Below, one piece after another: positions 7,001 through 8,320 of a stretch of DNA of 8,320 bases (the stretch's first letter is position 1; the number at the start of each line of letters is the position of its first letter). The notes below the pieces were generated by a model that made no database searches, was not told where the DNA came from, and saw nothing but the letters and a program-made list of their open reading frames with translations. Source of the DNA: an uncultured Clostridia bacterium (GTDB lineage: Bacteria; Bacillota; Clostridia; Lachnospirales; CAMVHY01). The position numbers were made by a program, and so were the translations under genes. The DNA lies in the NCBI GenBank assembly GCA_947167415.1, contig CAMVHY010000048.1, positions 1-8,320 on the forward strand, written 5' to 3'.

Positions 7001-8320
7001 TTAAGTCAGGTTATATTGTTTTTCGCTATTATTCTTGCCAACAATTAGACTGTTGGCGTTAATATTTTCACTACCATTGATTTCATATTGTTTGTTCTTT
7101 TTGTTCAGAGATTTTATTTTCATTTTTAATGAACTACAACAACCAATTGAATTGCTTAGACTTTCAGATATTTCCTTACTAATTTTGTGGTTGTGCAAAT
7201 CCAGCAATTTATAATAAATAAAACTATATTTCTCTTGTAATTGAAGATCGTCACAATTTGGAAGGAAACGATCTAAATTGCAAAATATCTCATTGGCTAT
7301 TTTTTTATCACCTATAAAAACTCCAGTCTGTGTATACACATATTTAGAATCTGCCAAACTATCTTTAAAATTATCAAACTCCCGATTTAATTTTCTTATT
7401 GCACGGATTTTATCAATATATCTTTGGCAAAACGGAATACACTGAAATATCCACGCAAAAAAGTAAATTGGAGAAAACTTTCGTGCTGTGATATTAGTAT
7501 TATCCTTTAACTTTAAAAAATCACAAACTTCTTGTTGAATTTGTTGTAGATTTTCTTTTTTCAATTTGTTGTTTTCTTTCTCAAAACTAGATAATTTATT
7601 TTTCAACTCCGAATTTGTTTTCTTCTGTTCATCCACCTCAGTTGTTAATAGCTCATTCTCAGTTGTTAATAGCTCATTCTTGCTTTTCATTTCTTCAAGA
7701 TGATTGCTTAATTCTTTATTTTTCTGCTTTAATGATCCATTTTCGTTTTCTAATTCGTTATTTTCATTGTTCAACTCTTTATTTTCTTTCTCAAAACCAG
7801 ATAATTTATTTTTCAACTCCGAATTTGTTTTCTTCTGTTCATCCACCTCAGTTGTTAATAGCTCATTCTTGCTTTTCATTTCTTCAAGATTATTGCTTAA
7901 TTCTTCATTTTTCTGCTTTAATTCGTTATTTTCGTTGTTCAACTCTTTATTTTCTTTCTCAAAACCAGATAATTTATTTTTCAACTTCGAAATTGTTTGC
8001 TTCTGTTTATCCGCCTCAGTTGTTAATAGCTCATTCTTGCTTTTCATTTCTTCAAGATTATTGCTTAATTCTTCATTTTTCTGCTTTAATTCGTTATTTT
8101 CGTTGTTCAACTCTTTATTTTCTTCTTTATGAGTCTGTAATTTATCTTTCAAGTTCGAAATTTTTTTGTTCAGTTTATTTGTACCGCTTGTTAATAGGTT
8201 ATTATCTTTTTCCATTTTTCCAAGCTCATTTTCTAATTTTTTATTTTTATTTGTTAATTGGTTAATTTTCATCTTATCATTAAAATGTTTTTTTGTTTTA
8301 TCTTGCAGAATTTTTTTATA
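7001..8320 (-). CDS. Coiled-coil protein with 56-residue repeats, N-terminus beyond window
   Basis: I do not recognise this protein. An ATG at 8272 would give 423 residues, but it has no SD, and the frame stays open for 16 more codons to the right edge. Those codons (reading KKILQDKTKKHFNDK) still resemble the repeat, so the gene is probably 5'-truncated by the window. Numbering from that ATG, residues 1-245 are a continuous coiled coil rich in E, K, N and L, with repeats at 51-106, 107-162 and 163-232. Residues 250-423 are not repetitive: they contain an aromatic hydrophobic patch (IYFFAWIFQCIPF, 269-281), seven cysteines from C250 on including C378-C379, and a hydrophilic asparagine-rich tail. 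The patch is short and no clear membrane segment is seen. It has its own terminator 3' and is separate from the ribosomal operon. Confidence 0.8.
   Translation of the reverse strand, partial: YKKILQDKTKKHFNDKMKINQLTNKNKKLENELGKMEKDNNLLTSGTNKLNKKISNLKDKLQTHKEENKELNNENNELKQKNEELSNNLEEMKSKNELLTTEADKQKQTISKLKNKLSGFEKENKELNNENNELKQKNEELSNNLEEMKSKNELLTTEVDEQKKTNSELKNKLSGFEKENKELNNENNELENENGSLKQKNKELSNHLEEMKSKNELLTTENELLTTEVDEQKKTNSELKNKLSSFEKENNKLKKENLQQIQQEVCDFLKLKDNTNITARKFSPIYFFAWIFQCIPFCQRYIDKIRAIRKLNREFDNFKDSLADSKYVYTQTGVFIGDKKIANEIFCNLDRFLPNCDDLQLQEKYSFIYYKLLDLHNHKISKEISESLSNSIGCCSSLKMKIKSLNKKNKQYEINGSENINANSLIVGKNNSEKQYNLT
7577..8122 (-). repeat. Tandem 168-bp in-frame repeat coding for eight heptads
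   Basis: Copy 1 is 8122-7955, copy 2 is 7954-7787 and copy 3 is 7786-7577. Copies 1 and 2 are exactly 168 bp (56 residues, eight heptads); copy 3 is 210 bp (70 residues, ten heptads) because it carries two extra heptads. Each begins ENKELNNENNEL and contains LEEMKSKNELLTT and LKNKLS-FEK. Residues 1-50 (numbered from the ATG at 8272) align to the same unit with period 56 but are degenerate, so a decayed fourth copy precedes copy 1. Copies 1 and 2 are identical for about the first 35 residues, while copies 2 and 3 share the last 21 almost exactly, a mosaic pattern. Confidence 0.9.
7638..7679. repeat. Perfect 21-bp tandem duplication
   Basis: Positions 7638-7658 and 7659-7679 are identical (tcagttgttaatagctcatt plus c). 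The unit codes one extra heptad, ENELLTT, inserted in frame within copy 3. Exact identity suggests recent slippage. Confidence 0.95.

Noticed and set aside
7577..8122. CRISPR-like direct repeats
   Set aside because: The units are 168 bp, contiguous, without unique spacers, and in frame with a coiled coil; no cas genes are seen.
7615..8265. Long open frame on the plus strand, and a shorter one at 7704-8132
   Set aside because: They are antisense to the coiled-coil repeats; repetition and low complexity keep the complement open. The serine-, phenylalanine- and leucine-rich translation only mirrors the repeat and has no recognisable family.

Overview
The window is AT-rich bacterial chromosome, about one third GC by eye. 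Every gene is on the minus strand, so transcription runs from high to low coordinates. Most of it is the 5' part of the S10-spc ribosomal protein cluster in the usual bacterial order: rpsJ (S10), rplC (L3), rplD (L4), rplW (L23), rplB (L2), rpsS (S19), rplV (L22), rpsC (S3), rplP (L16), rpmC (L29), rpsQ (S17), rplN (L14), rplX (L24), rplE (L5). L5 is cut by the left edge only a few codons before its expected end. Strong Shine-Dalgarno (SD) sites and Bacillota-like sequences of L4, L14, L16 and S19 suggest an AT-rich member of Bacillota (Clostridia or Negativicutes type). This is an impression from family knowledge, not a phylogeny.

Layout: 1-6573 holds the 14 ribosomal genes, packed with short gaps or overlaps. 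L4/L23, S3/L16 and L16/L29 overlap, which suggests translational coupling. Five of the 14 appear to start at GTG or TTG, each placed by an SD. For S10, S19, L22, L16, L29 and S17 the longest open frame is not the gene; the SD and family N-terminus place the start downstream. 6574-7000 is non-coding and holds the rpsJ leader with a good promoter candidate (TTGCAC, 16 nt, extended TAGAAT), a hairpin with a possible alternative pairing, a doubtful 38-codon ORF, and a strong intrinsic terminator that isolates the cluster from the gene upstream.

7001-8320 is the 3' part of a large coiled-coil gene of unknown function that runs off the right edge. It has three clear and one degenerate copy of a 56-residue (168-bp, eight-heptad) repeat, in-frame single-heptad insertions including a perfect 21-bp tandem duplication, and an unrecognised cysteine-containing C-terminal region.

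The ribosomal proteins act together in building both subunits: L2, L3, L4, L5, L14, L16, L22, L23, L24 and L29 in the 50S, and S3, S10, S17 and S19 in the 30S. The coiled-coil gene has no visible link to this role and looks like an accessory neighbour. I saw no mobile element, CRISPR, tRNA or rRNA. The ribosomal part is ordinary; the repeat protein and the rpsJ leader deserve a second look.
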